Assembly (NCBI GenBank): GCA_031254685.1 | Contig: JAIRTZ010000015.1 | Coordinates: forward strand, 1 to 12,668 | Length of the DNA stretch: 12,668 nt | Reading direction: 5' to 3' | DNA from: Methanomassiliicoccaceae archaeon | GTDB lineage: Archaea > Thermoplasmatota > Thermoplasmata > Methanomassiliicoccales > Methanomethylophilaceae | Part shown: piece after piece, positions 1 through 6,420 of the stretch | Position numbering within the stretch: position 1 is the first letter of the stretch | How the letters are laid out: each line of letters begins with the position of its first letter | The notes under the pieces: generated by a model | What the model saw: the letters and a program-made list of their open reading frames with translations, nothing else | Database searches by the model: none | Told to the model about the DNA's origin: nothing | Position numbers and translations under genes: made by a program

Positions 1-197
1 TCGATCACCCGCTGCATCTCCTCCCGCGTCCTCCTCTGGAGGACGGCCATCGAATTGTCAGTGAGCCACGGGTACCGCTGCTGCAGCATCAAAAAATATT
101 CCTCCGAACTGCGGTCCAATTCCGATGTGCCTTTGACGAACACAGAATAAGGGACATTCAGTTCCAGCGAACCGTGTTTCACGTGCAGCGTGTTCAT
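1..197 (-). CDS. Hypothetical protein, N-terminal 65 codons, cut by window edge
   Basis: An open frame reads leftward from an ATG at 197 and stays open to the window edge, so the C-terminus is missing. The visible protein starts MNTLHVKHGSLELNVPYSVF and continues as a charged, mostly helical-looking segment rich in Glu, Arg and Gln, containing a short YPWL motif. There is no signal peptide or membrane segment. The ATG lies one base after the pyrK stop codon, on the same strand, which strongly suggests co-transcription and translational coupling with pyrD-pyrK. I do not recognise the family. It may be a pyrimidine-pathway partner, or an unrelated passenger of the operon. Codon use matches its neighbours. 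Confidence 0.7.
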   Translation of the reverse strand, partial: MNTLHVKHGSLELNVPYSVFVKGTSELDRSSEEYFLMLQQRYPWLTDNSMAVLQRRTREEMQRVI

Positions 198-198
198 C

Positions 199-960
199 TT
201 ACAACTTTACCTTCGCGCCGGCAGGGTCCAGTCTGATCCTTCCGAACTCCTTCAGTTTCGTTATCTGTCGGCCGCCGAACACCGGGCCGTCCTCGCATAC
301 GCGCATCCCGTCCATGACGCAGGACCCGCAAAGTCCCGCGCCGCATTTCATGAACCGTTCCAGCGACAGCTGGCATTCGATCCCCGAGTCAACGCACGCC
401 TTGTGCAGATGGTACAGCATGATCTCGGGGCCGCATCCGATCACAAGGTCATACGAATTCGCTGATATGACCTCCTTCGTCAGCTCCACGGCGTTCCCTT
501 TGAACCCGCAGCTTCCGTCGTCCGTCGATATCCGGACGTTATTCGAATATTTTCGGACCTCGGGCTCCATTATCACTTCCGCCTTGTTCCGCGCTCCTAT
601 TATCACATCGGCGCCGTGCGCGCGTATCGCGGGCATCAGCGCCGAGATGCCGACGCCCCCGCCGACGGCAAGCACCCTCTGATTCTTTTTCAGCGAGAAT
701 CCGTTGCCGTACGGACCTCTGATCCCTATGACGTCATTGACCCTGAGGCCGTGCAGCGCTTTCGTTGCGTCCCCGATCGCCTTCACCGTTATACATTTCG
801 TATCGCCGGTCGAGGACAGCGACATCGGGATCTCGTCCACGCCGGGTATCCATACCATGACGAACTGACCGGCCTTCGCATTGCCCTTCATGACGAACCC
901 GAAGGTCTTCGTATCATGCGACTCTTTCCTGCACGACGCTATCCTGACGATATCATTCAT
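199..960 (-). CDS. pyrK: Dihydroorotate dehydrogenase electron-transfer subunit PyrK
   Basis: This subunit passes electrons from the FMN of PyrD through a [2Fe-2S] cluster and FAD to NAD+, making the dehydrogenase NAD-linked (class 1B). It is 253 residues long and has the ferredoxin-reductase fold. An FAD-binding beta-barrel occupies about residues 3-90, with IPMSLSS (44-50) where RPxS is usual. The NAD-binding motif GGGVGISALMP lies at 100-110 and CGPEIML at 176-182. The cluster cysteines are C206, C211, C214 and C222, in the pattern CGAGLCGSC followed by VC. I chose the ATG at 960, which overlaps the pyrD stop by 8 bases. A TTG at 972 would add four residues with no family support. The next gene starts one base after this stop. 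The identification is secure; the exact start is slightly uncertain. Confidence 0.93.
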   Translation of the reverse strand: MNDIVRIASCRKESHDTKTFGFVMKGNAKAGQFVMVWIPGVDEIPMSLSSTGDTKCITVKAIGDATKALHGLRVNDVIGIRGPYGNGFSLKKNQRVLAVGGGVGISALMPAIRAHGADVIIGARNKAEVIMEPEVRKYSNNVRISTDDGSCGFKGNAVELTKEVISANSYDLVIGCGPEIMLYHLHKACVDSGIECQLSLERFMKCGAGLCGSCVMDGMRVCEDGPVFGGRQITKLKEFGRIRLDPAGAKVKL

Positions 961-1855
961 GAGCGGCACCAACCATCTTCTTTATCGACGAATAGCCGAA
1001 TTCCTTCATGAACCTCTCAAGCCCGCTGTTTATCTTTTTGAACACATTGATGTCCTTTCCCAGCGCGCTCCCGACCTGGAATGCCGACGCGCCGGCCATT
1101 ATGTACTCGGCGGCGTCCCTCCAGCCGCATATCCCGCCGACGCCTATCAGCGGGATGTCGAGGGATGCGCGCAGATCGTATATCGCGCGCACGCCCACCG
1201 GCTTGACCGCCGGGCCTGAAAGTCCGCCGAACTTGTTGCTGAGCACGGGCATCGCCACCTCCGGCGCGATCACCATCGCCTTCAGCGTGTTTATTGCAAC
1301 GATGCCGTCGCCTCCCGCATCCTGAACGGCCTTGCCGATCTCCGTGAGCAGATGGGTGTTCGGCGTAAGTTTCGCATATACGGGGATCTTCACGGAATCC
1401 TTGACGGACGAGACGATCGAGCGGACGGTATTCGTATCGGTCCCCATCTCAATGCCGTAGCCTTTGGCGTGCGGGCATGAAAGATTCAGTTCAACGGCAG
1501 ATGCGCCGTATGCCTCCATTCTCACAGCCAATTCTGAGAATTCCTTCGCGGATGACCCGAATATCGATCCGATGACCGTTCCCGCCTTCGCCGCCGTCCT
1601 CATCTCCTCTTCGAATCCCTCTATCCCGGGGTTCGGCAGTCCCATCGCATTCACGTAACCGTACGGTATCTCGATGAACGAAGGGTTCCGATGCCCCTCC
1701 CGTCTTTCGGAGCCTATGGATTTCGTCACGGCGGCGCCGGCGCCGAGGCCGAACATTCTTGCCATCGAGTCTCCCGTCTCATCCATTATCCCGGATGCGA
1801 CGATGCCGGGACGTTCGAGCTTAAGCGCTCCGATGTGTGTTTGCAGGACGTTCAT
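953..1855 (-). CDS. pyrD: Dihydroorotate dehydrogenase, catalytic subunit PyrD (class 1B)
   Basis: It oxidises dihydroorotate to orotate, the fourth step of UMP synthesis, using FMN in a TIM barrel in the cytoplasm. From the ATG at 1855 the protein has 300 residues, the usual class 1 size. Landmarks in order are VNAMGLPNPG (68-77), the catalytic loop ELNLSCPH (122-129) with C127 as the class 1 base, AINT (187-190), GGLSGPAVKPVG (210-221) and the phosphate-binding GVGGI (238-242). The frame extends upstream to 1915, but the family starts near residue 21 of that version. A TATA-like element centred at 1881 lies 26 nt before this ATG, which supports a leaderless start. ATG 1870 is the alternative. 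The gene precedes pyrK, whose presence fits the 1B class with a catalytic Cys rather than Ser. Confidence 0.94.
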   Translation of the reverse strand: MNVLQTHIGALKLERPGIVASGIMDETGDSMARMFGLGAGAAVTKSIGSERREGHRNPSFIEIPYGYVNAMGLPNPGIEGFEEEMRTAAKAGTVIGSIFGSSAKEFSELAVRMEAYGASAVELNLSCPHAKGYGIEMGTDTNTVRSIVSSVKDSVKIPVYAKLTPNTHLLTEIGKAVQDAGGDGIVAINTLKAMVIAPEVAMPVLSNKFGGLSGPAVKPVGVRAIYDLRASLDIPLIGVGGICGWRDAAEYIMAGASAFQVGSALGKDINVFKKINSGLERFMKEFGYSSIKKMVGAAHE

Positions 1856-1869
1856 CCATACACGTATCA

Positions 1870-1882
1870 TTATCTTTGATAA
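1870..1882. promoter_or_regulatory. Dyad TTATC-TTT-GATAA over the pyrD promoter
   Basis: Perfect 5-bp arms flank a 3-nt spacer. The dyad overlaps the TATA-like element of pyrD and lies between it and the start codon, where a bound protein would block the promoter. Short AT-rich dyads arise easily by chance, so an operator role is only a suggestion. Confidence 0.25.
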
Positions 1883-1884
1883 AA
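1878..1884 (-). promoter_or_regulatory. Probable TATA box of pyrD
   Basis: On the minus strand this reads TTTTATC, centred 26 nt upstream of the ATG at 1855, the spacing expected between an archaeal TATA box and a leaderless start. It is the main argument for that start codon. Confidence 0.5.
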
Positions 1885-1912
1885 CAGATTTGCCCGTTCG
1901 GACCAGAAAGAG

Positions 1913-1922
1913 CAAAATATGT
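1913..1922 (+). promoter_or_regulatory. Probable TATA box of the cysteine desulfurase gene
   Basis: The AT-rich element AAAATATGTT is centred about 24 nt before the ATG at 1941. An AAGGGTG stretch at 1931-1937 could also act as a ribosome site, so the transcript may have a very short leader or none. The 85-bp gap 1856-1940 holds this promoter and that of pyrD, back to back. Confidence 0.45.
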
Positions 1923-1940
1923 TATGCCATAAGGGTGCGC

Positions 1941-3146
1941 ATGGACGTTTCCCGGATACGCGATGATTTCCCCACGATAAAGGCGGGGAACGGAGTTTAT
2001 TTGGACAGCGCATGCCAAACGCTGCGCCCGTATCAGGTGATCGATGCCATAACGTCATATTACACGGAATTCCCGGCATGCGGCGGAAGGAGCGTCCATT
2101 CGATGGCGACGAAAGTATCAATGGCCGTCGACAGGTCGCGGGAAACGGCAGCGTCATTCTTCAGTTGTAAGGATCCGCACAGTTTCATATTCACGAAGAA
2201 CTGCACCGAAGGGATGAACATCGTCGCCAAAGGTTTCGGCCTGAGGAAGGGCGACGCGGTCCTGACGACAGACATGGAACATAACTCGAACCATGTGCAG
2301 TGGGTGGAAATGGTCCGTGACATCGGTATAAAAAGGAAGATAACGAGAACGTCGGGAACGGGTGTGTTCGATACAGAGGATTTCAAGAGGCAGCTTACGA
2401 ACGATGTGAAGCTCGTATCAATGGTGCACACCAGCAATGTGACGGGAACGTCAGTTCCGGTGGGCGATATCGTTGAGATGGCGCACGATAAAGGCGCCGC
2501 GGTCCTCATCGACGGCGCCCAGGCCGCGTCGCACACGCCGGTGGACCTGAAAAAACTGGACGTCGATTTCTATTCGATGTCGGCGCACAAGATGCTCGGC
2601 CCGTCGGGGATGGGGATGCTCTACGGAAAGGAGGATCGTCTGAAAGCGCTCAGGCCGCTGATATCGGGGGGCGGGACCGTGGGTCTCGCAACATACGATT
2701 CCGTGAAGATGACCGCGCACCCTGAAAAATTCGAGGCCGGCCTGATGGATTACGCCGGGATAATCGGAACGGGGGCCGCGCTTGAATATCTGTCAAAGAT
2801 CGGGATGCGCAACGTTGAGAGACATACGGCGGGGCTGCAGAGGAAGACAGACAAAGAGTTACGCGGCGTTGCATCGATAACCGCCGTAGGTCCAGACGAC
2901 CCGCTGCTGCGCGCCTCGATATATTCGTTCAACATCAAAGGCATGGGGTCGCACGACGTGGCGATGATGCTTGACAGCGCCGACGGCATCATGATAAGAT
3001 CGGGGATGCACTGCGCGCACCCGTTCTTCGTGTCGCGCGGTATCGACGGATGCGCACGGGCGTCGTTCCACATATACAACAATGACGACGATGTCCTCAG
3101 GTTCACGTCCGCGGTGAAAAAACTGGCCGCGGCATTCTCGAAATGA
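1941..3146 (+). CDS. Cysteine desulfurase, SufS/Csd type (class V aminotransferase)
   Basis: This PLP enzyme removes sulfur from cysteine as a protein persulfide for Fe-S cluster and other sulfur-cofactor assembly. The protein has 401 residues, full length for the family. Visible landmarks are YLDSACQTLRP (20-30), FTKNCTEGMN (84-93), EHNSN (113-117, with H114 stacking on PLP), LIDGAQAASH (189-198), the PLP lysine K217 in SAHKMLGPSG, FEAG (264-267) and RSGMHCAHP (353-361) with the active-site C358. The RSGxHCA context is that of the SufS/CsdB group rather than IscS. The frame stays open upstream to 1674, but that part is antisense to pyrD and lacks family similarity; ATG 1941 gives a normal N-terminus. 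No SufBC or IscU gene is adjacent, so its exact partner is unknown. It is divergent from pyrD and ends 8 bases from the oppositely oriented gene that follows. Confidence 0.93.
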   Translation: MDVSRIRDDFPTIKAGNGVYLDSACQTLRPYQVIDAITSYYTEFPACGGRSVHSMATKVSMAVDRSRETAASFFSCKDPHSFIFTKNCTEGMNIVAKGFGLRKGDAVLTTDMEHNSNHVQWVEMVRDIGIKRKITRTSGTGVFDTEDFKRQLTNDVKLVSMVHTSNVTGTSVPVGDIVEMAHDKGAAVLIDGAQAASHTPVDLKKLDVDFYSMSAHKMLGPSGMGMLYGKEDRLKALRPLISGGGTVGLATYDSVKMTAHPEKFEAGLMDYAGIIGTGAALEYLSKIGMRNVERHTAGLQRKTDKELRGVASITAVGPDDPLLRASIYSFNIKGMGSHDVAMMLDSADGIMIRSGMHCAHPFFVSRGIDGCARASFHIYNNDDDVLRFTSAVKKLAAAFSK

Positions 3147-3154
3147 GCGTCCCG

Positions 3155-3535
3155 TCATATCAGCCGTTCCGCCGTGACGAAGCCGTCGCCCTTGCTGAGT
3201 TTTATTATATCGCCGCGTCCGAACGCATACTCGGAAAGAACGGGGACGTTCGTCCCGCTCATGTATACGCCGCGGTCCGTCGTCATTGTTACCACGGTGC
3301 CGCTGAATTCCAAGTACGAGGCGCCCCCCGGAAGGATATCGGTCATCGATACGGTCATCTCATCCATCTCCGAACAGTAGAAGCCGTCGATCAGTTTCGC
3401 TACGTTCCCGGACACATCCGATTCCATCGACGAGGTATGCGATTCGTACATCCCGGTGACCGGGACGAGGACCGCGGCCAGGAGCATCAGGCCGCAGACG
3501 CTCAGGCATACGCGTGCGAGCGTGAATTCCATCAT
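3155..3535 (-). CDS. Small membrane-anchored protein, third member of a pilin-like operon
   Basis: This is a 126-residue protein with one N-terminal hydrophobic helix (about residues 6-27, LARVCLSVCGLMLLAAVLVP) and an extracytoplasmic part of about 95 residues rich in Ser, Thr, Met and Gly that looks beta-stranded, including ILPGGASYLEFSG. Unlike the two upstream genes it lacks an obvious basic-Gly prepilin cleavage site, so it may be a minor subunit or a simple membrane-anchored accessory. The start ATG overlaps the previous stop as ATGA, so translation is coupled; a second ATG follows immediately. It is the last gene of the operon and ends 8 bases from the convergent desulfurase gene. I cannot name a family with certainty. 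The layout resembles clusters of archaeal pilin-like proteins of unknown role. Confidence 0.75.
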   Translation of the reverse strand: MMEFTLARVCLSVCGLMLLAAVLVPVTGMYESHTSSMESDVSGNVAKLIDGFYCSEMDEMTVSMTDILPGGASYLEFSGTVVTMTTDRGVYMSGTNVPVLSEYAFGRGDIIKLSKGDGFVTAERLI

Positions 3536-3969
3536 ACGACGTCCACCCGCACAACGTATCGGTCGCCGATGATATCGCTTGTTAACAGCAGCATCACGGA
3601 CCCCGTCATCGCGATCCCGTCTGTAACGAACCGTATCGGGGGATTATCCATGTAGCGTACCCCGAGTTCGCGTCCCTTGAACGCCATCTTTATCGAATAT
3701 GCGTCGGGGCCGTCGCCGCCCGGTATGGACATCTCGGAACCGTCGGGGATGGTGACTGTGACGGTCCGGGAACTGCCGATGCCGGAATAGTGGACAGCGG
3801 CGACGGAATTGAATATCTTGTCCGCCTCGGCGCTCATTGCCGAGGCGGCGTTGTTGGACTCGCCGCGCTCCATGGCGCCGGTGAGCAAAGGTATCGATAT
3901 GCAGACGATGAGAACGACGATCATCAGCCTGATCGGGAGGTCTATGACCCCCCTCCGGCCGAGTTTCAA
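3532..3969 (-). CDS. Prepilin-like protein (archaeal type IV pilin superfamily, probable)
   Basis: A 145-residue protein. The N-terminus is short and basic (KLGRRG, residues 2-7), followed by VIDLPIRLMIVVLI and a hydrophobic helix to about residue 30. This is the arrangement of a class III signal peptide cut after Gly7 by an archaeal prepilin peptidase, leaving the helix as filament core. The remainder is a probable extracellular beta domain with GSSRTVTVTIPDG and a hydrophobic C-terminal strand pair. The start codon is TTG at 3969, overlapping the upstream stop as TTGA and preceded by a strong GGTGAT ribosome site about 6 nt away. The first ATG downstream would remove the signal, so TTG is well supported. 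The role as pilin or minor pilin is inferred from the N-terminus only. Confidence 0.78.
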   Translation of the reverse strand: MKLGRRGVIDLPIRLMIVVLIVCISIPLLTGAMERGESNNAASAMSAEADKIFNSVAAVHYSGIGSSRTVTVTIPDGSEMSIPGGDGPDAYSIKMAFKGRELGVRYMDNPPIRFVTDGIAMTGSVMLLLTSDIIGDRYVVRVDVV

Positions 3970-4445
3970 GCTATCACCATTATCTTCGCCGTCGAGTTGT
4001 TACCGTATCCGGACTTGGATACCTCGACGTCGATGAATCCTGTCTTCGCGCCCCGCAGCGAAGCGTGCACATCACGGAATTCTACGAAACCGTCAGCGTC
4101 GGTGATCCCGTACACGGTCTTGCCGTCCGATGTCGCCGCGCCGCACCCTCTGAGCACAACGGCAGCGCCGTCAAGCGCGTCGCCGTTCTGGTCGGCAACG
4201 AAAATCCTCACATATCCGGAATCCGTAAAATATTCGGTCCCGTTCTTCTGGTCCAGGTCGATCCCGCCGGAATCGATGCTCACCGTACCGATGCCGTTCG
4301 GAGTGCTGAGCGAGCCCATCCATCCGAGTATTATCGCCGTTCCCAGCGTGGCGATCAGAATTATTATCATCAGCTGCAGCGGAAGCCCCTCGATGCCTCC
4401 GCCCCTGTCCTTCCTCAGTCTTCGTAGGTTGATATTTGATATCAT
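3966..4445 (-). CDS. Prepilin-like protein with carboxypeptidase-regulatory-like domain
   Basis: A 159-residue protein, first gene of the operon. Residues 1-17 are basic and glycine-rich (RRLRKDRGGG), followed by IEGLPLQLMIIILI and one hydrophobic helix (about 21-41), a probable class III signal. The core LP-x-x-LMI is shared with the next gene, so the two look like paralogues or co-assembling subunits. Residues about 78-158 (GYVRIFVADQNGDALDGAAV, then GITDADGFVEF) match the pattern of a CarboxypepD_reg-type beta sandwich, a fold common on cell surfaces. ATG 4445 lies about 27 nt from a TATA box, so the mRNA is probably leaderless. Prepilin peptidase, assembly ATPase and platform protein are not in the window. 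The alternative is a surface-anchored adhesin-like protein that does not form filaments. Confidence 0.78.
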   Translation of the reverse strand: MISNINLRRLRKDRGGGIEGLPLQLMIIILIATLGTAIILGWMGSLSTPNGIGTVSIDSGGIDLDQKNGTEYFTDSGYVRIFVADQNGDALDGAAVVLRGCGAATSDGKTVYGITDADGFVEFRDVHASLRGAKTGFIDVEVSKSGYGNNSTAKIMVIA

Positions 4446-4467
4446 GTATCTTTATTCTCAATGCGGA

Positions 4468-4477
4468 GATATATAGA
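4468..4477 (-). promoter_or_regulatory. Probable TATA box of the pilin-like operon
   Basis: On the minus strand this reads TCTATATATC, centred about 27 nt upstream of the ATG at 4445, giving an expected leaderless start. The 130-bp gap 4446-4575 contains this promoter, that of the divergent ABC transporter, and two dyads listed separately. Confidence 0.55.
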
Positions 4478-4489
4478 CCGAGTATTACA

Positions 4490-4500
4490 GTTAGTCTAAC
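4490..4500. promoter_or_regulatory. Dyad GTTAG-T-CTAAC, resembles the core of a DtxR-type box
   Basis: Perfect 5-bp arms surround one central base. From established knowledge, the bacterial DtxR/IdeR consensus has the core GTTAG(C/G)CTAAC, so this differs only at the central position. The outer TTAG and CTAA arms of the full consensus are absent here. It lies about 50 nt upstream of the predicted start of the pilin-like operon and about 80 nt before the ABC transporter gene, so whether it controls either is unknown. Confidence 0.35.
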
Positions 4501-4541
4501 AATATGCCGAACGGAAACTCGGTATATAGAATAACATGAAA

Positions 4542-4564
4542 TATTTAATGACAAACATTAAATA
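4542..4564. promoter_or_regulatory. Inverted repeat over the ABC transporter promoter (candidate operator)
   Basis: Two perfect 9-bp arms, TATTTAATG and CATTAAATA, are separated by ACAAA. The left arm overlaps the likely TATA element (about 4541-4549) and the right arm ends 12 bases before the ATG at 4576, so a dimeric regulator bound here would occlude the promoter. Drug-efflux ABC genes in archaea are often controlled by such local repressors, but no regulator gene lies next to this site. The AT-richness makes chance self-complementarity easier; a 9-bp perfect match is still notable. Confidence 0.5.
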
Positions 4565-4575
4565 ATATTCGATAT

Positions 4576-5553
4576 ATGGCTACGATCAAGGAAACATATT
4601 TCGCACAGGAGGATGGAAGCATTACAGAATCAGACAGTCCGATAGTGATCGAGAACCTATCCAAAAGGTACGGGTCCTTCATGGCGGTGGACGATCTCAC
4701 GCTGTCGGTAAAGAAGAACAGTTTTACCGGGTTCCTGGGGCCGAACGGCGCCGGGAAGAGCACAACACTGAAGATACTGACAAATCTCATCCGGGCAACG
4801 TCCGGGTCCGGCTATCTGAACGGCGTGGATGTGACGAAGAACGCGAAGGGCGCGCTGACGGATGTCGGCACCGTTGTGGAGACGCCGGAGTTCTATTCGT
4901 ATCTGACCCCGATAGAGACCATGATGTACCTCGGAAGGATAAACGGCATGACAAAGGAATCCCTGTCATCAAAGATACCCGAGATATTGGAAGATGTGAA
5001 GATGACCGAATGGTCCGACAAAAGGATCGGGACGTTCTCGAAGGGCATGAGGCAGCGCATCGCGCTCGGCCAGGCATTGCTCACCGACCCGTCGGTGATA
5101 ATACTCGACGAACCCACGTCCGGTCTGGACCCGAGAGGGATGATAGAGATACGCGAGATATTAAAATCACTGAAGACCCGCGATCTCACGATCTTCATGA
5201 GCTCGCACATGCTGTACGAGGTGAGCGACCTCTGCGACCGCATCGCGATGATCAATCACGGAAAGCTTCTGATACACGATACCACGGACAAACTGATGAA
5301 CCTCGCCGGAGGCAGGTCCATCAAGATCAAGGTGCTCAATATGACGCCGGCCGCCGTGGACGAGATATCGTCATTGCCGAACGTCATAAGCGCGGAGATC
5401 GACGGCAGCAGCATCGCTGTGCGGCTGAACGGCGGCGACGCCGAACAGGCGTCCCTTCTCAGGGAGGTCACCGGAATGGGCCTCAATGTCTACAGCTTAT
5501 CGAACGACAATCTCGAGTCCGCGTATCTGGACCTCATAAAGGAGTCGCGGTGA
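4576..5553 (+). CDS. ABC-2 type transporter, ATP-binding protein
   Basis: This is the ATPase of a probable exporter, acting at the inner face of the membrane with the permease encoded next. Its 325 residues hold Walker A GPNGAGKST (55-63), a Q-loop region reading VVETPEFYSYLTP (100-112) with Glu where Gln is usual (a common variant in this subfamily), signature FSKGMRQ (154-160), Walker B VIILDEP (174-180), the D-loop SGLD and the switch histidine H211 in SSHM. About 20 acidic, polar residues precede the domain, slightly longer than typical. A C-terminal domain of about 85 residues (from about 245) is typical of the CcmA/NatA-like family. ATG 4576 is the first in-frame start after the promoter. 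The substrate cannot be told from sequence; drug, peptide or ion export are all possible. Confidence 0.93.
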   Translation: MATIKETYFAQEDGSITESDSPIVIENLSKRYGSFMAVDDLTLSVKKNSFTGFLGPNGAGKSTTLKILTNLIRATSGSGYLNGVDVTKNAKGALTDVGTVVETPEFYSYLTPIETMMYLGRINGMTKESLSSKIPEILEDVKMTEWSDKRIGTFSKGMRQRIALGQALLTDPSVIILDEPTSGLDPRGMIEIREILKSLKTRDLTIFMSSHMLYEVSDLCDRIAMINHGKLLIHDTTDKLMNLAGGRSIKIKVLNMTPAAVDEISSLPNVISAEIDGSSIAVRLNGGDAEQASLLREVTGMGLNVYSLSNDNLESAYLDLIKESR

Positions 5554-5557
5554 TACC

Positions 5558-6373
5558 ATGGCGAAAGGCATAGGCGACGATATGAGGCAGATCGGTGTCG
5601 TGACGAAATACGAGATCCTGAAGCATCTGCGCAGCAAAAGGATGCTCATATTCATTGCGATCGCAGTGATCCTGTTCGCATTGATGACGGCATTGGTCAT
5701 TATCCTCGACGGGAAACTGCCCGATGACCCGACGGAGTTCATGAAGCAGTACCTCGCGATCGTGATCATTATGATAATAATAGGCACATCGCTGATATGC
5801 GCGCCGGCGATCGCATCCGAGTTCGAGGAACGCACCGCGTTGCTGATGTTCCCGAGGCCGATGAAGAAGACCTCATTCTTCATCGGTAAGGTATTGGCGT
5901 GCTACATCGTCTGCGGCGCGGTCATTGTGCTGTACTATCTGATATGCATTGTGCTGTCGTTCATCTGCACCGGCGGTCTGGACCTCAACACGTTCGGCTC
6001 GCTCGGAATGGCGCTGCTGTTCATGATGGGCGCCGGCGGATTCGGACTGCTGATGAGCTCCATGTTCAAGAAAGGGTCCACATCGATCATCGTGACGATA
6101 CTGGTGCTTCTGCTGGTGTTCTACTCAATGATAGACGGGCTTTTGATAATGTTCGAGGTCGAACCGTTCTTCAGCCTGACGTACGCAGGCCTGGACATCC
6201 TGAACTTCGTCGCAGGGGACCCGACGGGCATCCAGATAATCGAAACGCCCATGGGGCCGGTGGAGATGATGTTCTATTATCCGTCGCACGCATTGGCAGT
6301 ATCGGTGATGGCAACATGGGCGATCGTCACGACGGCGCTGGCGGCATTGCTGTTCAGAAGGCGCGAATTCTAA
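5558..6373 (+). CDS. ABC-2 type transporter, permease protein
   Basis: A 271-residue integral membrane protein with six predicted helices at about 29-50, 66-86, 110-137, 148-170, 175-198 and 245-266. The segment ASEFEERTALLMFPRPMKKT between helices 2 and 3 is the characteristic cytoplasmic coupling region of ABC-2 permeases (NatB/ABC2_membrane type), and the end FRRREF is also typical. It probably works as a homodimer with two copies of the ATPase encoded 4 bases upstream. The start ATG at 5558 has a good ribosome site, GGTGAT, that overlaps the ATPase stop codon. Substrate unknown. A hairpin followed by a T-rich stretch ends the transcription unit. Confidence 0.92.
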   Translation: MAKGIGDDMRQIGVVTKYEILKHLRSKRMLIFIAIAVILFALMTALVIILDGKLPDDPTEFMKQYLAIVIIMIIIGTSLICAPAIASEFEERTALLMFPRPMKKTSFFIGKVLACYIVCGAVIVLYYLICIVLSFICTGGLDLNTFGSLGMALLFMMGAGGFGLLMSSMFKKGSTSIIVTILVLLLVFYSMIDGLLIMFEVEPFFSLTYAGLDILNFVAGDPTGIQIIETPMGPVEMMFYYPSHALAVSVMATWAIVTTALAALLFRRREF

Positions 6374-6375
6374 AC

Positions 6376-6410
6376 GGAGCTCACGCTCCATTCCTTTTAT
6401 TTTTAATTTT
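6376..6410 (+). terminator. Hairpin and T-rich terminator after the ABC transporter
   Basis: Arms GGAGC (6376-6380) and GCTCC (6385-6389) enclose a TCAC loop and are followed by a T-rich tract, ATTCCTTTTATTTTTAATTTT (6390-6410), starting 3 nt after the permease stop. T-tracts are the known archaeal termination signal; the hairpin may assist or be incidental. In the opposite direction the tract reads A-rich, so it should not stop the convergent Sel1 transcript. Confidence 0.55.
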
Positions 6411-6420
6411 CCAAACGGAG

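Noticed and set aside
1674..1940. N-terminal extension of the cysteine desulfurase open frame
   Set aside because: It runs antisense through pyrD, lacks family similarity, and ATG 1941 with a nearby TATA element gives the normal N-terminus.
3790..4476. Plus-strand frame of 228 codons across the pilin-like operon
   Set aside because: It is antisense to two coupled genes with clear signal-anchor N-termini and ribosome sites; the plus-strand product is Pro/Ser-rich with no recognisable domain.
6372..6420. Short direct repeat AAACGGAG at both ends of the gap after the ABC permease
   Set aside because: Eight bases at 6372-6379 and 6413-6420 are too short to claim an insertion or attachment site, and nothing mobile lies between.
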